Positions 12,401 through 23,222 of a stretch of 64,000 nt of DNA are shown here, piece by piece (position 1 is the first letter of the stretch; each line of letters opens with the position of its first letter). Under the pieces are notes generated by a model. That model saw only the letters and a list, made by a program, of their open reading frames with translations. It made no database searches and was not told the DNA's origin. Source of the DNA: Parietaria judaica (Eukaryota > Streptophyta > Magnoliopsida > Rosales > Urticaceae); the NCBI GenBank assembly GCA_954871525.1, contig OX940866.1, forward strand, positions 12,547,001 to 12,611,000, written 5' to 3'. Position numbers and translations under genes: made by a program.

Positions 12401-13384
12401 TTTCAAGATGTTTGCCGATTTTCAACAAAAATCATGGAAAAGTACTAGCATGGCTATCTTGCCGATAACTACTGGTAAGACGGATAATCGAAGATTATCG
12501 AAGATAATCGTGGAAAAGTCGAACCTTAGTTTGAACTAATCAATCAAGTCGTTCAATTATTCTACAGTCTGTATAACATTTGTCACGTACGAACATAGCT
12601 TATAATAATATATTTTTCGATATATATTATATAGTTCATTAAGCTTGAGCACTCATAGATAATAATACCATTAATATATACAATTTATTTTGTCCTGAAT
12701 TTTACTATAGGCGCAATGGGAGATGGGTTCATAGCAAGAGACATAACATTCGTGAACAGTGCCGGCCCCGATAAGCACCAAGCCGTGGCCCTTCGGGTCG
12801 GGTCGGACCGGTCGGTGGTGTTCCGATGCTCCATCGAGGCCTACCAAGACAGCCTCTACACGCACTCCAAGCGTCAATTCTACAGGGAGACCGACATCTA
12901 CGGCACCGTGGACTTCATCTTCGGCAACTCCGCGGCCGTCTTCCAGAGCTGCAACATTGTCGCCCGCAAGCCTTCCCGGGGCGGGCTCAACAACTTCGTG
13001 ACCGCCCAGGGCCGGTCGAGCCCTGACCAGAACACAGGCATTTCCATCCACAATTGCCGGATCACGGCCGCGTCCAACACGTACCTGGGCCGGCCCTGGA
13101 AGCAGTACTCGCGGACCGTCATCATGGAGACGTACCTAGGCGGGTCCATCAACGGGGCGGGGTGGTCGCCTTGGTCGGGCGGGTTCGGGCTGAAGACCCT
13201 GTTTTACGGGGAGTACAAGAACACGGGCCCGGCAGCCTCCACGTCGGGGCGGGTCGGGTGGGCCGGGTACCATTCCTCTCTCACTGCCCCTCAGGCCAAC
13301 TCCTTCACAGTGGCTGGCTTCATTTCGGGGAATGTTTGGTTGCCATCCACGGGGGTGTCTTTCGACTCGGGTCTCGTTGGATGA
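7722..13384 (+). CDS. Pectinesterase with N-terminal inhibitor-like pro-region
   Basis: Two exons, 7722-8679 and 12711-13384, joined by a GT-AG phase-1 intron, give 543 aa, the usual size of type-I plant pectin methylesterases. The enzyme removes methyl esters from cell-wall homogalacturonan. Residues ~1-25 are a hydrophobic signal peptide or anchor (LMILSSLAFSTVHA). A PMEI-like pro-region with conserved Cys (PSSACETTPFPSACRQTL) follows, then dibasic processing motifs RKLL and RRLL. The catalytic domain starts near VVAKDGSGTHLTVAKAI. Exon 2 carries the catalytic motifs QDSLYTHSKRQFYR, GTVDFIFGNSAAVFQ (both Asp present) and the Arg of YLGRPWKQYSRT. All key residues are intact, so it should be active and secreted. 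The intron position (after NSATV, before GDGFIARDITF) is the conserved one for this family. Exons are strikingly GC-rich against AT-rich surroundings. A paralogue-level name is not possible. Confidence 0.95.
9392..9447. repeat. (AT)n microsatellite in the pectinesterase intron
   Basis: About 28 uninterrupted TA dinucleotides directly follow a short GC-rich stretch (GGCCGGCCGCCCCCGC). It is likely length-polymorphic. Confidence 0.95.
12055..12528. mobile_element. hAT-like MITE in the pectinesterase intron
   Basis: The 474-bp element has imperfect terminal inverted repeats: CAAGGTTCAACTT on the left and TAAGGTTCGACTT as the reverse complement of the right end. It is flanked by a perfect 8-bp direct repeat GTTTGAAC (12047-12054 and 12529-12536). 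An 8-bp target duplication is the hAT superfamily hallmark. The interior is rich in short repeats of CGATAATCG / ATTATCGA type and has no ORF, so it is non-autonomous. Confidence 0.8.
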
Positions 13385-13438
13385 CGTGGCAGTAGACCCC
13401 ACATCAAATATTAATATTACCCACGAATGCCCCTCATT

Positions 13439-13444
13439 AATAAA
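13439..13444 (+). terminator. Poly(A) signal of the pectinesterase gene
   Basis: AATAAA lies 55 nt after the TGA at 13382-13384, with a second candidate near 13604. Either suits a plant near-upstream element; the true cleavage site cannot be seen. Confidence 0.45.
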
Positions 13445-14562
13445 ATAAAATCAAAAGAAAATCCTAGTTGATGTTTGCTTGTAAAATTAGTGGTGTTTGT
13501 GTAAAGCTTATTTATTTGTGATCACACTTGCTATATGTATGTATGTATGTATATGCCACGTAGTGTTTTCGATTGTTGATTGTATTGTACGTAATATTTA
13601 GCGAATAAATGTAGTTCATGTTTGATTGTACTATATATGGAATCTTTATCTACATGAATTGGAATTATTATTATTTTTTTATAATAAATTCAAGTATATC
13701 TACTACGTGTACACAATGCGTCCCTAAATAAACAAGGACCCTAGGCGGGCCATATGAGAAGTGTTCAACTTTACTCTAAAAAATTTCTTCAACTCAACAC
13801 CTCGTTCACATCACATGCAAATCACCGTCACAAAATCATATTTAAATTAAGTATAAGAAACATAAAATATAGACTTTTTTTTTTTTGAAGGCACATAAAA
13901 TATAGACTTAGAATCTGAAATTTACAAGAAGAATAACGAGATTAAAGGTCCCTGTGGGCATGAAAACGACACGTCGTTTATTTAAATCATGGTTGTTCTT
14001 GTTTGGGCCAGAGCTCTCCAAAATGGGTTCACCAACCTGTAAGAAAAGGTTTACAATCAACTTGTGTTGACCTCCTGGAAGTAAAATCATTTTGGAATTT
14101 GCAAAAAGAAATCGAATCGGATTAAAATTAAAAGCAATTTCTGGTTTTCCTTCGAAGTTGGAACACGAATTTCGTATTTCTGTACATAATGTAAAAACAG
14201 AGATTTCAACTATGAAAAAATACTATGAGTCGGTAAGAGATTGATTTCATTATTTTTTATTGAAGAACAATTTTGTGTACACGAATTATGTATTTGGCAT
14301 AAGAGAATGATATCTATGTGAAAGACGACAATGAGCCAATAATCGAAGAGCACAAAACGAAATACAATTAGAAATAATGCTCAGAAGTAGTTAGAGAAGA
14401 GGAGAAAAAATGAGAATAATCACTTACGATTCCTCTAAATATTCACATGTGAGCAATTTTCTGTTAGTGAAGGAGGGAGTAACTCACGAAAGATTTAGTT
14501 GGAACAGTATTTGAACTTATAATTTCTTAGTGCAGGGACAATATGGGCACACTCTTACCGAT
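13445..14562. other. Intergenic region between the pectinesterase gene and the nested LTR elements
   Basis: AT-rich with a short (GTAT)n tract near 13540. The longest ORF is 60 codons, has no recognised motif and is not considered coding. Confidence 0.5.
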
Positions 14563-14622
14563 TAGATTGTTGAGGTACGATTTCGTCCATTTATAATTAG
14601 TATAAATGGACAAATCTTTTAT

Positions 14623-14842
14623 TGTTATAAACTAAAGAACAAAGACAAGAAAAAGAGAGAATATGAGAGGGAAATAGAGAGTATTATTGCATTGGGGGTG
14701 TGTTACAATGAGCACTCAAAGCCTCTATTTATAGGGCTAAGGGAGATAAAGAATAGGAAACATAATAAATGAGAATATTACAATTCATGACTATAGTTGA
14801 CTCTCTAATATTGACATCCACCAAATCTTGGTATTTATAACA
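14623..14842 (-). repeat. Copia 3' LTR
   Basis: This 220-bp copy is followed on its right (upstream in element orientation) by the PPT at 14843-14853. A minus-strand TATA box TATAAATAG lies at 14725-14733. Confidence 0.92.
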
Positions 14843-14853
14843 CTCCCCCTTGG

Positions 14854-17233
14854 ATGTCAATGTCATCGTAATACGCATAATTGATTTTAAGCTGCCTCGT
14901 GAAAACCTTTCCAAGAAAACCCAGTGTGGGATAAAACCTTGGTAAAGGAAAAGGAGTACAGCGCGTATTACTCCCCCTGATGACAAGAATATTTAACTTC
15001 TCGGAGTTGTATCGTTCCAATCTTGTGAGCCGGTTTCTTGGTTTTTGAAGCAAGTCGCGCCTCCATGAGCAAATCCGCCAGACAATTGCTTAAATTGAAC
15101 CACAAACTGAGAGAATTTTCGAATGATATACTTCATTATCCAATAACGATCCTTATGTAATAGATAACCTGTAAAACAACATAATAATACAAGTATTCCA
15201 AAGATACTATAATGCAATAGATTCATCACTAAAATAATATATTTTATAATATCATAATCATTAGGGTACTCAATGAATATTTCTAAATCGTATAGAGTTC
15301 TACTAACTCTTTTATTCTCATTAAGAGTTTCTCAATTAATATGTTGCCTCAATGAATTCTTCAGGAATTCTTATGGCTTATGCATAGCAAGAGTAAGGAT
15401 GTTCTCTATAAATTCATCTTTAGCATTTCACTTATGCTCCGATATATATAACCTAGGATTTTGTTATTTTCGGGTCTTCAGGATCCATTAAGAATACATA
15501 ATTCATAAAGACTTGTGATCACATTTGTGAGACGCATATTATAAACTTAATACTGCCATATATACTATATCCACCACAAAAGGACATTAAATGCCAGGAT
15601 TCGCGAAATGTTCACATAAATTTAATTCAACATAACTTCGCATATATCTTTGTACCCCACTGGCATGCCCACTTTCAAAATGTTTGGACTACTGGTCCAA
15701 TATCGCGTCTTTATATTTGACCAACTGTTTTTCAATTTCAATAATTCAAGATCCTCTATATTTCTTTTCTATTTATATAGCGCTAATTTGTATGTATGTA
15801 CATGTTGTCGACAATTTCTAATAACTCTCGATCCCATTTATTCAATATAACGACACAACTTTCGAGTTCTTTTATACTTCAATAATTTTGAGGTACCTGG
15901 TAACCTTTTATGGTTTTGGAATAGTTATGTCCATGGTTTCTTCAGGAAAACCTACCTCCTTAATATGGCTATTTATTTATTTGCTCCATGCAATTTCGCC
16001 ATTGCCTTTGGGATTCGAGTAATATGTTAATATCATATTTCAATCTGAATATCCTACTAGGATTGGAGCCTAACAGTTTGATATATATTCATCATCTCTT
16101 CTTGACTGATTGGCAGTATAAACGAGGATCATATTAATTTCAATTTCTATATGTATATTCAACTGTCGATCTTCTTCCCCTCTTTGTGATAAAATTATTA
16201 GTCATCTCTCATTCTGGAGAGAACCCATCTTATATGTGTTGTGGTGGAGATTAAAATATCATATCGCACATAAAAATATTATAGATGGGAACCTTATAAA
16301 TCGGGGAGATCTTTAATTTTTAACGTTGGTTTGATGCATGATATCCCTAATTCGTTGGGAACTTTGTTTTCAATAATTTTCTATAGTCAATGGAGGTATT
16401 AACAAAATATTTGACTAGACCAATAAGGTGATTCTTTTACTCATCACATAGGAAGCCTTTTTCATTTAGCAGTCAACCAAATTAATTTTACAATCTGGAA
16501 TTATCTGGCAAACTTCAAGTTGTTACTTAATATATATTTCTTGATCATTTTGTAGATGCATCTACTCATAATATTTCACTAGTCAATATATGGGCCCATA
16601 AAGATTCCAGGTATGCTAATCGCAACATGCTAATGTTTCAGTAAATACTTCACTTTTAATCACCATATGAGAATTCAACGAACCATATAGTTCATTAATA
16701 ATTTATTTATCCGGGATAATCATATCGGTCATTGCTAACATCAAATATGAATTCTCAATTCTTTTTGTATCATTATTGATCCGGTATAGCCACACCGGTC
16801 ATGCCAACATTCGTGAACTTAAGGTTCTACTAGTGAACTTCTGGTTCCATTACCGAACTTCTGGTTCTATTAGCGAACTTCTAGTTCCATTAGCGAACTT
16901 TTGGTTCTATTAGCGAGCTTACAATTTATTTTCTCTTATCTATTCATCATATAATACTTGGATAGATAATGCTCATTTTTTTTTTTTAGTTCACATGCTA
17001 TTTTACCTTTTAATATCCTTCTATATTTTTCCTTACTTTGAACATTTAAATTAGTTTCAAAAACTGAAGAAAAATAGGATAATATTTTATTCATTATAAA
17101 TCAATGACAATGCATATCAATATTAAAAAAAAACTAACATTGAAAAGGAAAATAAATAAACACTCAAACATGATAAAATGTAAACATTCAGACATTGAAA
17201 ATAAAATAAATAAAAACATCATAAATAATTTCT
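14854..17233 (-). other. Non-coding 3' region of the copia element
   Basis: About 2.4 kb of AT-rich sequence between the gag stop and the PPT. No conserved integrase, RT or RNase H motif was found in any frame. Apart from the 20-bp array it has no evident structure. Confidence 0.7.
16815..16920. repeat. 20-bp tandem repeat in the copia 3' region
   Basis: GAACTTCTGGTTCTATTAGC-like units recur at exactly 20-bp steps (16815, 16835, 16855, 16875, 16895, 16915), about 5.3 copies with one to three changes each. There is no coding context. Confidence 0.9.
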
Positions 17234-18256
17234 CTAAGCCATTGCATCATTAATCAGTTTGTCAAAATCCCCATCGGTATCTTCAAAGAAATCTCCGACT
17301 TCCAAATTGGTGTTATTCTCGGCAAAGTTCGTCTCTACGCCTTTTCCTTTCACAGAAGCTTGATAAATATCAACTAGGTGCTTAGATGTACGGCAAGTGC
17401 GACTCCAATGGCCTGTCCCGCCACATCTATGGCATATGCTTTCATTATTGTTGGGCGCCGTATTTCCATCTTGCTTGCCTGCATCATTTGTCCACTTCTG
17501 GTGGTAGTTTGATTGCTTCTTGAAATTTGAGATATTTTGGTGATTAAAACCACGACCACCTCCATAACCGCGACCACGACCACGACCATGTCCATTACCA
17601 CGGCCACGTCCCCGTAAAAATTGCTTATTATTCATGTATCCATTACTTATTACCGCATTCGCTTCAGGGAATGGCGCTGCTCCGGTTGGGCGAGATTGGT
17701 GGTTTTTCATTAAAAGTTCATTATTTTTTTCAGCGACGAGGAGACATGATATTAATTCAAAATATTTCTCAAAACCCCGTTCATGATATTGCTGATGCAG
17801 AAGCATGTTGGTGGCATGAAAAGTAGAAAATGTTTTCTCCAGCATGTCTTTATCAGTAATATTTTCGCCACACAATTTCATTTGGGAAGTAATCTTAAAC
17901 ATCGTGAAATTATACTCACACACACTTTTATGATCTTGTAAACGCAAGTGCAACCAATCATAGCGAGCTTTAGGAAGAATTACCATTTTTTAGTGGTCGT
18001 TCCTTTCTTTTAAATCATTCCAAAGGATCTGCGGGTCCTTGATCATCAAATATTCAGATTTTAATCCTTCATGGATATTGTGACGTAGGAATATCATGGC
18101 TTTCGCTTTATTCTGTTGAGTAGTTGTATTTCCTTCTTTTATGCTATCTCCAAGATCCATAGCGCTCAGGTGGATTTCAGCATCAAGAATCCATGATAAA
18201 TAGTTATTTCCAGAGATGTCAAGAGCGTTGAACTCAAGCTTCGTAAGATTCGACAT
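17234..18256 (-). pseudogene. Copia Gag with CCHC zinc knuckle, one in-frame stop
   Basis: The frame starts MSNLTKLEFNALDISGNNYL at 18256 and ends at 17234, about 340 codons, broken by one TAA at 17990-17992 where the family usually has a Gln codon (the HQK motif). The order is: N-terminal copia gag region (LEFNALDISG, MIFLRHNIHEGLK), a middle UBN2-like region (LHLRLQDHKSVCEYNFTMFK, TFHATNMLLHQQY), a Gly/Arg-rich linker (RGRGRGNGHGRGRGRG), and a CCHC knuckle CHRCGGTGHWSRTC. An acidic tail (EVGDFFEDTDGDFD) closes it. Gag packages element RNA in cytoplasmic particles. Without read-through this copy yields only an 88-residue N-terminal piece. Confidence 0.9.
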
Positions 18257-18574
18257 TGCACACTATCATAATGAGAGAAAAAATAATGTTACAAGACTTT
18301 ATACAAAAAGGATGCGTATAGACAAAAAAAAAATACAGTATAGTAAAGAACTAAAGATATATATATATATATATTTTGACAAACAGTATAAGATATATTT
18401 GATGTATATTATATATATGAAAACATTATTATAAATATATGCAATCATGATATACTGTAATCAATACACTCTATAAGAATATTTGTATATATATATTTCA
18501 TGCACTGTATACGATATTTGATAAAGACCATAATGAATATCATATTTTATTAGTTTGGAAATAAATAAAAAAAA

Positions 18575-18920
18575 TCTCTTCAGGGAATCGAACTAACTTT
18601 AATTGCAAAAAATATTCATAAGATTGTGGTACTTTCTTCAGGAAATATTTTTAACCCAAAAAAATACGAAATGGGGCCTTTCTCTTCAAGGAATGTTGTA
18701 AAACGTGATTATTCATAAATTATTGCATTCACTTCGGGGAATATTGTAGAACTAAAATATTGTGTTATTCACTTCGGGGAATATTATTAGCCTAAAAAAA
18801 ATTCATATTAATGCTATTCGCTTCGGGGAATGTTGCTAATCAAAAATTCTAAAATGACGTTATTCACTTCAGGGAATTTTTGTTTCTTTAAATATACTCT
18901 CGTTTTAGCTACTTCAGGAG
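18575..18920. repeat. Irregular tandem repeat in the copia leader
   Basis: Motif (T)CACTTCGGGGAATRTT recurs about eight times at 40-60-bp spacing (near 18576, 18635, 18682, 18730, 18770, 18819, 18865, 18911). It lies between the 5' LTR and the gag start, where packaging or leader-structure signals would be expected. Confidence 0.75.
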
Positions 18921-19648
18921 CGTAATAACATACATACTATATTATAAATATAAATATCAAAATACACACATTTAATTACAAGATATAATCGATATTGTTG
19001 TTATTTAAGAATATATATACGTAGTAATCTTTGTAAATAAAGTAGTCTATATATATAAAAGCAATGAATTTATGTAATGCTATATATATATATATATATA
19101 TAATAAGTATAATCAATGATATATTCCAACATTTGACTTTACTTTGACAAATCACACTTCTAAGGCAAGCAATTGATTATAAAATAATATATGAATGAAC
19201 CACATATAATTTTTAACTTTCACATACACGAACAAAATTTACAAATGCTAAACTTATGTATAATATGCAATCAATATTTATAATAAAGACCATATACAGT
19301 ATATTAATGGTAAGGCTTGCTAGGGCATATTTTTTTTAATGGATATGAATCCACCTTGCCGTCATCGCCACCTTGATACTAATCATGTATATGTTATAGA
19401 GTATAGACGATATATATGTATAAGCTATAATAAACGATATGTTTGCTAGGGATTTGTGGTGGATGTTAATTTGTCCACTTTCACCAATTTACCATTATTG
19501 CAATAAAAAAAATACATAATTTTTGCTAGGTTTTTCTACGTGAATTTTCAACATAGATTTATATTGACATCATCGCGACAACAAGAATGAAATAAATTTA
19601 AAATACGAAGACCATTACCTCAATTGGCAGAACTTCGTGCTGATAACG

Positions 19649-19864
19649 TGTTATAAACTAAAGAACAAAGACAAGAAAAAGAATATGAGAAGGAAATAGA
19701 AAGTATTATTGCATTGGGAGTGTGTTACAATGAGCACCCAAAGCCTCTATTTATAGGGCTAAGGGAGATAAACAATAGGAAACATAATAAATGAGAATAT
19801 TACAATTCATGACTATAGTTGACTCTCTAATATTGACATCCACCAAATCTTGGTATTTATAACA
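19649..19864 (-). repeat. Copia 5' LTR
   Basis: This 216-bp copy is nearly identical to 14623-14842. On the minus strand it is followed by CGTTATCAGCACGA, which partly resembles the initiator-Met PBS (TATCAG shared), so that is the likely primer site. Confidence 0.9.
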
Positions 19865-20769
19865 TTTATCATTAATTCTAGATAAAGCCCAATGGGCTTA
19901 GCATATTATTCAAAGTATATTTAACGTTTCTAACCCAACAGGAGTTGGGGCATTTTGCAGGCCCAACTTAGCTGGAAGAAGTCAACAATTTTTGCCGCTT
20001 TTCCGGAATAGTCTGTGTATACTGCCTCAGCGACGGAGTTATATTGGCAATCTTGAAGATCTGGTCACAGGGTCACGGAGTCATCGTCTTAAGCTTCGAT
20101 TTGATATATAGTATATGCAAATCCGACACCCGAGCAAGAAGTTATGGCTTCCCGAAGACAGCATACCGAATCTGGTTGCCCGAGCGACGAGGTCGTCGCC
20201 CGAATGACGAATCTGGACGCTAACAACACCAAATATACTAAATAAAGGCTCATTCGAGTACCTTGAAGCACATAACTGATGATACGTCAATCAGTGGCAT
20301 AATTCAAGGAAGATTTCAGCTCAAGGAAAGAAATTGAACGCGGAATCAAATGCTCATTTATTCGGCGCATTGAAGACAAATATTCAAACATGTAGGCTAT
20401 AAATATTCAGCTTCTACATCAGATTGAGGGGCTTTTGGGACTGCTAGAATCCTTTTTGGGCTGGGCTTAGCTTAGAGAATCACTCATTGTATAGAGAAAT
20501 ACTTATTATTTTCCCACGTTTATCACTTTGCATGTATGTATATTTTACCCCCAAAAATATCAATACCATAACAGATGATGTAGCCATCGCAGTAACAGGG
20601 TGAACCTCTTTAAAAAAAATGATCATTGTCTCTTTATTTCTCCGTCGCACGTCTCTTTCAATGTGATCTAGTTTTAACGGAAAGACCCGAGCTCTAAGGT
20701 AATCTAAACTCGGAATTACGACGCCCGTAACTCTGTGACTGCGGAGGCCGATTTTTAACCTCAACAGTT

Positions 20770-20786
20770 TGGCGCCCACCGAGGGG
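20770..20786 (+). other. Primer binding site of the interrupted LTR element
   Basis: TGGCGCCCACCGAGGGG begins four bases after the LTR end. TGGCGCC-type sites are common in Tat/Athila-like gypsy elements. The exact tRNA was not assigned. Confidence 0.6.
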
Positions 20787-21179
20787 CAGAGGGGATTTTC
20801 AACGCGTAACTAAATCACAGAGTTGTCTGAGAAAACAGCAACGGAGAACGAATCGGAGACGCGAGACAAAAAGGCGAACAACGCAGATCCGAAGTTCAAC
20901 GGAAAAACATCGAAATAAACTCCGGTGAAGATAAGTTTTTCTTGCGCCATGAAATCAATATTTTATTTGCAATTATTAATTGTTGCAGGAACAAAACTGG
21001 AGTTCCATGTCCATTGGCTTTACTTGAAATTTTGTACAGGTTACAAGAGACGTAGCAACAACAAGTTAAGAAAATATTTTTGAAATATTTCCTAGAATGT
21101 TGCTCGTGGCTGATATCGTCTTTATTCATTGGATATCTAAATATTTTTGCGAATATTTTTGCTGTTTCTTATAGGTCAT

Positions 21180-22505
21180 GTCTTGAGCTTCGATTTTAGA
21201 GATTATTCGCTCAAATTGGACGTTCGAGCAAGGAGTTATAAGCGTTACGAGTTTGGTCGACGAATCTGGTCGTTTCGTCAACAAATCTCCGTAGCTCATC
21301 TCTCATTGCTTCATATCTTGTCCAATAGATATTTATTATTGAATATTTCTTATGTATCTTCATTTTTTTTGTCTACCTCATACCATCTCCGATATAATTT
21401 TGTTATTAAAAATAATTTATTTATCTTTTCAAGTTTCTTCTTGAGCTTTTATTTGACAGGTTATTTGCTCTAATCAAGCTAGGAGTTATGAGTGTCACCT
21501 GTTTGGTCGACGAAGCTAGTCGCCCGTCAATGCTTCTTCGTCGCTCGTCACTCCTCATATCATATCTTCTTCAGTATAATTTTATTATTAAAAAAATTTA
21601 ATTCCTCTTAACAAGTTTTGTCTCAAGCTTTGATTTGACAGATTATTCACTCAAATCGCTTGCTCGAGCCAGGAGTTATGAGCGTCGCAAGTTTGGTCGA
21701 CGAAGCTGGTCGCCTGTCGACACTTCCTCGTCGCTCGACACTCCTCGTACAATATATTCTTTGATATAATTTTAATTATTAAAAAATTTAATATGTATTA
21801 ACATGTCTTGTCTTGAGCTTTGATTTGACAGGTTATTCGCTCGAATCGATCGCTCGAGCCAGGAGTTATAAGCAAGTTTGGTCGACGAAGTATGTTGCTC
21901 GTCGATACTTCCTCGTCGCTCGACACTCCTCGTATCATATCTTCTTTGATATAATTTTGATTATTAAAAATTTTAAATTTTCTTTACAGGTTTTGTCTCG
22001 AGCTTCGATTTGACAGGTTATTCGCTCAAATCGGTTGCTCAAACCAAGAGTTATGAGTGTTGCACGTTTAGTCGACGAAGCTGGTCGCCCATCGACACTT
22101 CCTCGTCGCTCGACAATCCTTGTATCATATCTTTGTTGATATAATTTTATTATTAAAAAAATTTAATCCCTCTTAATAGGTTTTGTCTCGAGCTTCGATT
22201 TTTCAGGTTATTCGCTCAAATCGGTCGCTCAACCCAGGAGTTATGAGTGTCGCAAGTTTGGTCGACAAAGCTTGTCGCCAGCTGACACTTCCTCGTCGCT
22301 CGTCACTCCTCGTATCATATCTTTGTTGATATAATTTTATTATCAAAAAAAATTTAATGACACTTAACAGTTTTTGTCTCGAGCTTCGATTTGACAGGCT
22401 ATTCGCTCAAATCGGTCGCTCGAGCCATGAGTTATGAGCGTCGCAAGTTTGGTCGACGAAGCTGGTCGCCCGTCAACACTTCCTCGTCGCTCGTCACTCC
22501 TCGTT
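21180..22505 (+). repeat. Internal tandem repeat, ~190-bp unit, seven copies
   Basis: Blocks opening GTCTYGAGCTTYGATTTGACAG start at about 21180, 21437, 21620, 21810, 21995, 22185 and 22376, so spacing is 183-191 bp after a longer first unit (257 bp). Each unit continues with an AGGAGTTATGAG motif, a GGTCGACGAAGCTGGTCGCC block and an AT-rich spacer. A diverged version of the same blocks occurs inside the LTRs (near 20088-20215), so the array was probably seeded by LTR sequence. Copies differ by many substitutions. Confidence 0.9.
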
Positions 22506-23222
22506 ATTTGATCAAATCAGATGCTCGTACTCATAAAATTGGTCGCCGAAGATGCCCAACTCGACGACGCTTCTTCGTCACTTCTTGCTACGTATCCTTA
22601 TTGAACTACGTTCAGGCTTGATCCCTACAAAGAGGGTACGTAGGCAGCTTGTGTTTTACGATCAAGTTTAGCTCATATAAATATATATCTCCTGATCGAC
22701 GAAGCTATATATACTAATATACCTTAACATATTCCAAGTTTCCCACAGATATCTATCAAACAAAAGCCGGCCCTTTGGTTGCAACAAATTGAGGAGGGCA
22801 CCAGCCTGCTTACCCAAAATGTCTGAGCAAGGGAGGATTGTGATACCGACGAGGGTCATGATTCTTACCTACTTGGATACGGAGATTTATGATACCGACG
22901 AGGGTCATAACATCTGCTGATAAATTGAGGGAAGTACAAGCTTGCTTATCCGAAACAGGGTTGGATAAACGCTTGTCGAAGAGAGTTTTGTCGACGAGAG
23001 TTTCTTCTATATTCAAAACAAAACCCTGGTCGAAGAGAGTTTTGTCGACCAGAGTTTCTTCTATAAAAATTAAATTGAATGCGGCCACGTGTTAGATGGT
23101 CTCGGATTCAATTTACAACGTATATTTTCTTTCCCAACAACTTAGCTCCCCCGAATTAATGGTAAACAATTTGACAAAATATTTTATCAAGTATTTCATA
23201 CATAATAAAATATGGGACTATC
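22506..23222 (+). other. 3' untranslated part of the interrupted LTR element
   Basis: No ORF is supported. It contains the motif GGGTACGTAGGCAGC (22635-22649), often seen near the 3' region of Tat-like elements, and two short direct duplications: GATACCGACGAGGGTCAT (near 22841 and 22891) and GTCGAAGAGAGTTTTGTCGA (near 22976 and 23030). It ends in the PPT-like tract before 23223. Confidence 0.6.

Larger units (their letters stand above)
8680..12710 (+). other. Long single intron of the pectinesterase gene
   Basis: The 4031-bp intron runs from GTAAGC to TTTACTATAG. It holds an (AT)n microsatellite (9392-9447), a MITE-like insertion (12055-12528) and otherwise AT-rich sequence. Introns in this family are often only a few hundred bp, so it has probably grown by insertion. 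No convincing ORF was seen in it. Confidence 0.85.
14623..19864 (-). mobile_element. Gag-only Ty1/copia element nested in an LTR
   Basis: The 5242-bp element has 220-bp and 216-bp LTRs (14623-14842 and 19649-19864) with TGTTATAA...TTATAACA ends and a perfect 5-bp TSD TTTAT (14618-14622 and 19865-19869). A textbook PPT (CCAAGGGGGAG on the minus strand) abuts the left LTR, so the element reads right to left. The only coding sequence is gag (17234-18256). The ~2.4 kb between gag and the 3' LTR carries no protease, integrase or RT, so it is a non-autonomous 'gag plus LTRs' form. The two LTRs differ by about five substitutions and one 4-bp indel, so the insertion is fairly young. Confidence 0.92.
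14568..20766 (+). repeat. 5' LTR, interrupted by the copia element
   Basis: The LTR starts TGTTGAGG and ends CCTCAACA, perfect inverted ends. Removing the copia element and one TTTAT copy leaves about 952 bp, 14568-14622 plus 19870-20766. It aligns with the 3' LTR but has an extra block of about 58 bp (near 20218-20275) and many substitutions, so the element is clearly older than the copia element inside it. A TATA box (TATAAATA, 20398-20405) lies in it. Confidence 0.88.
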
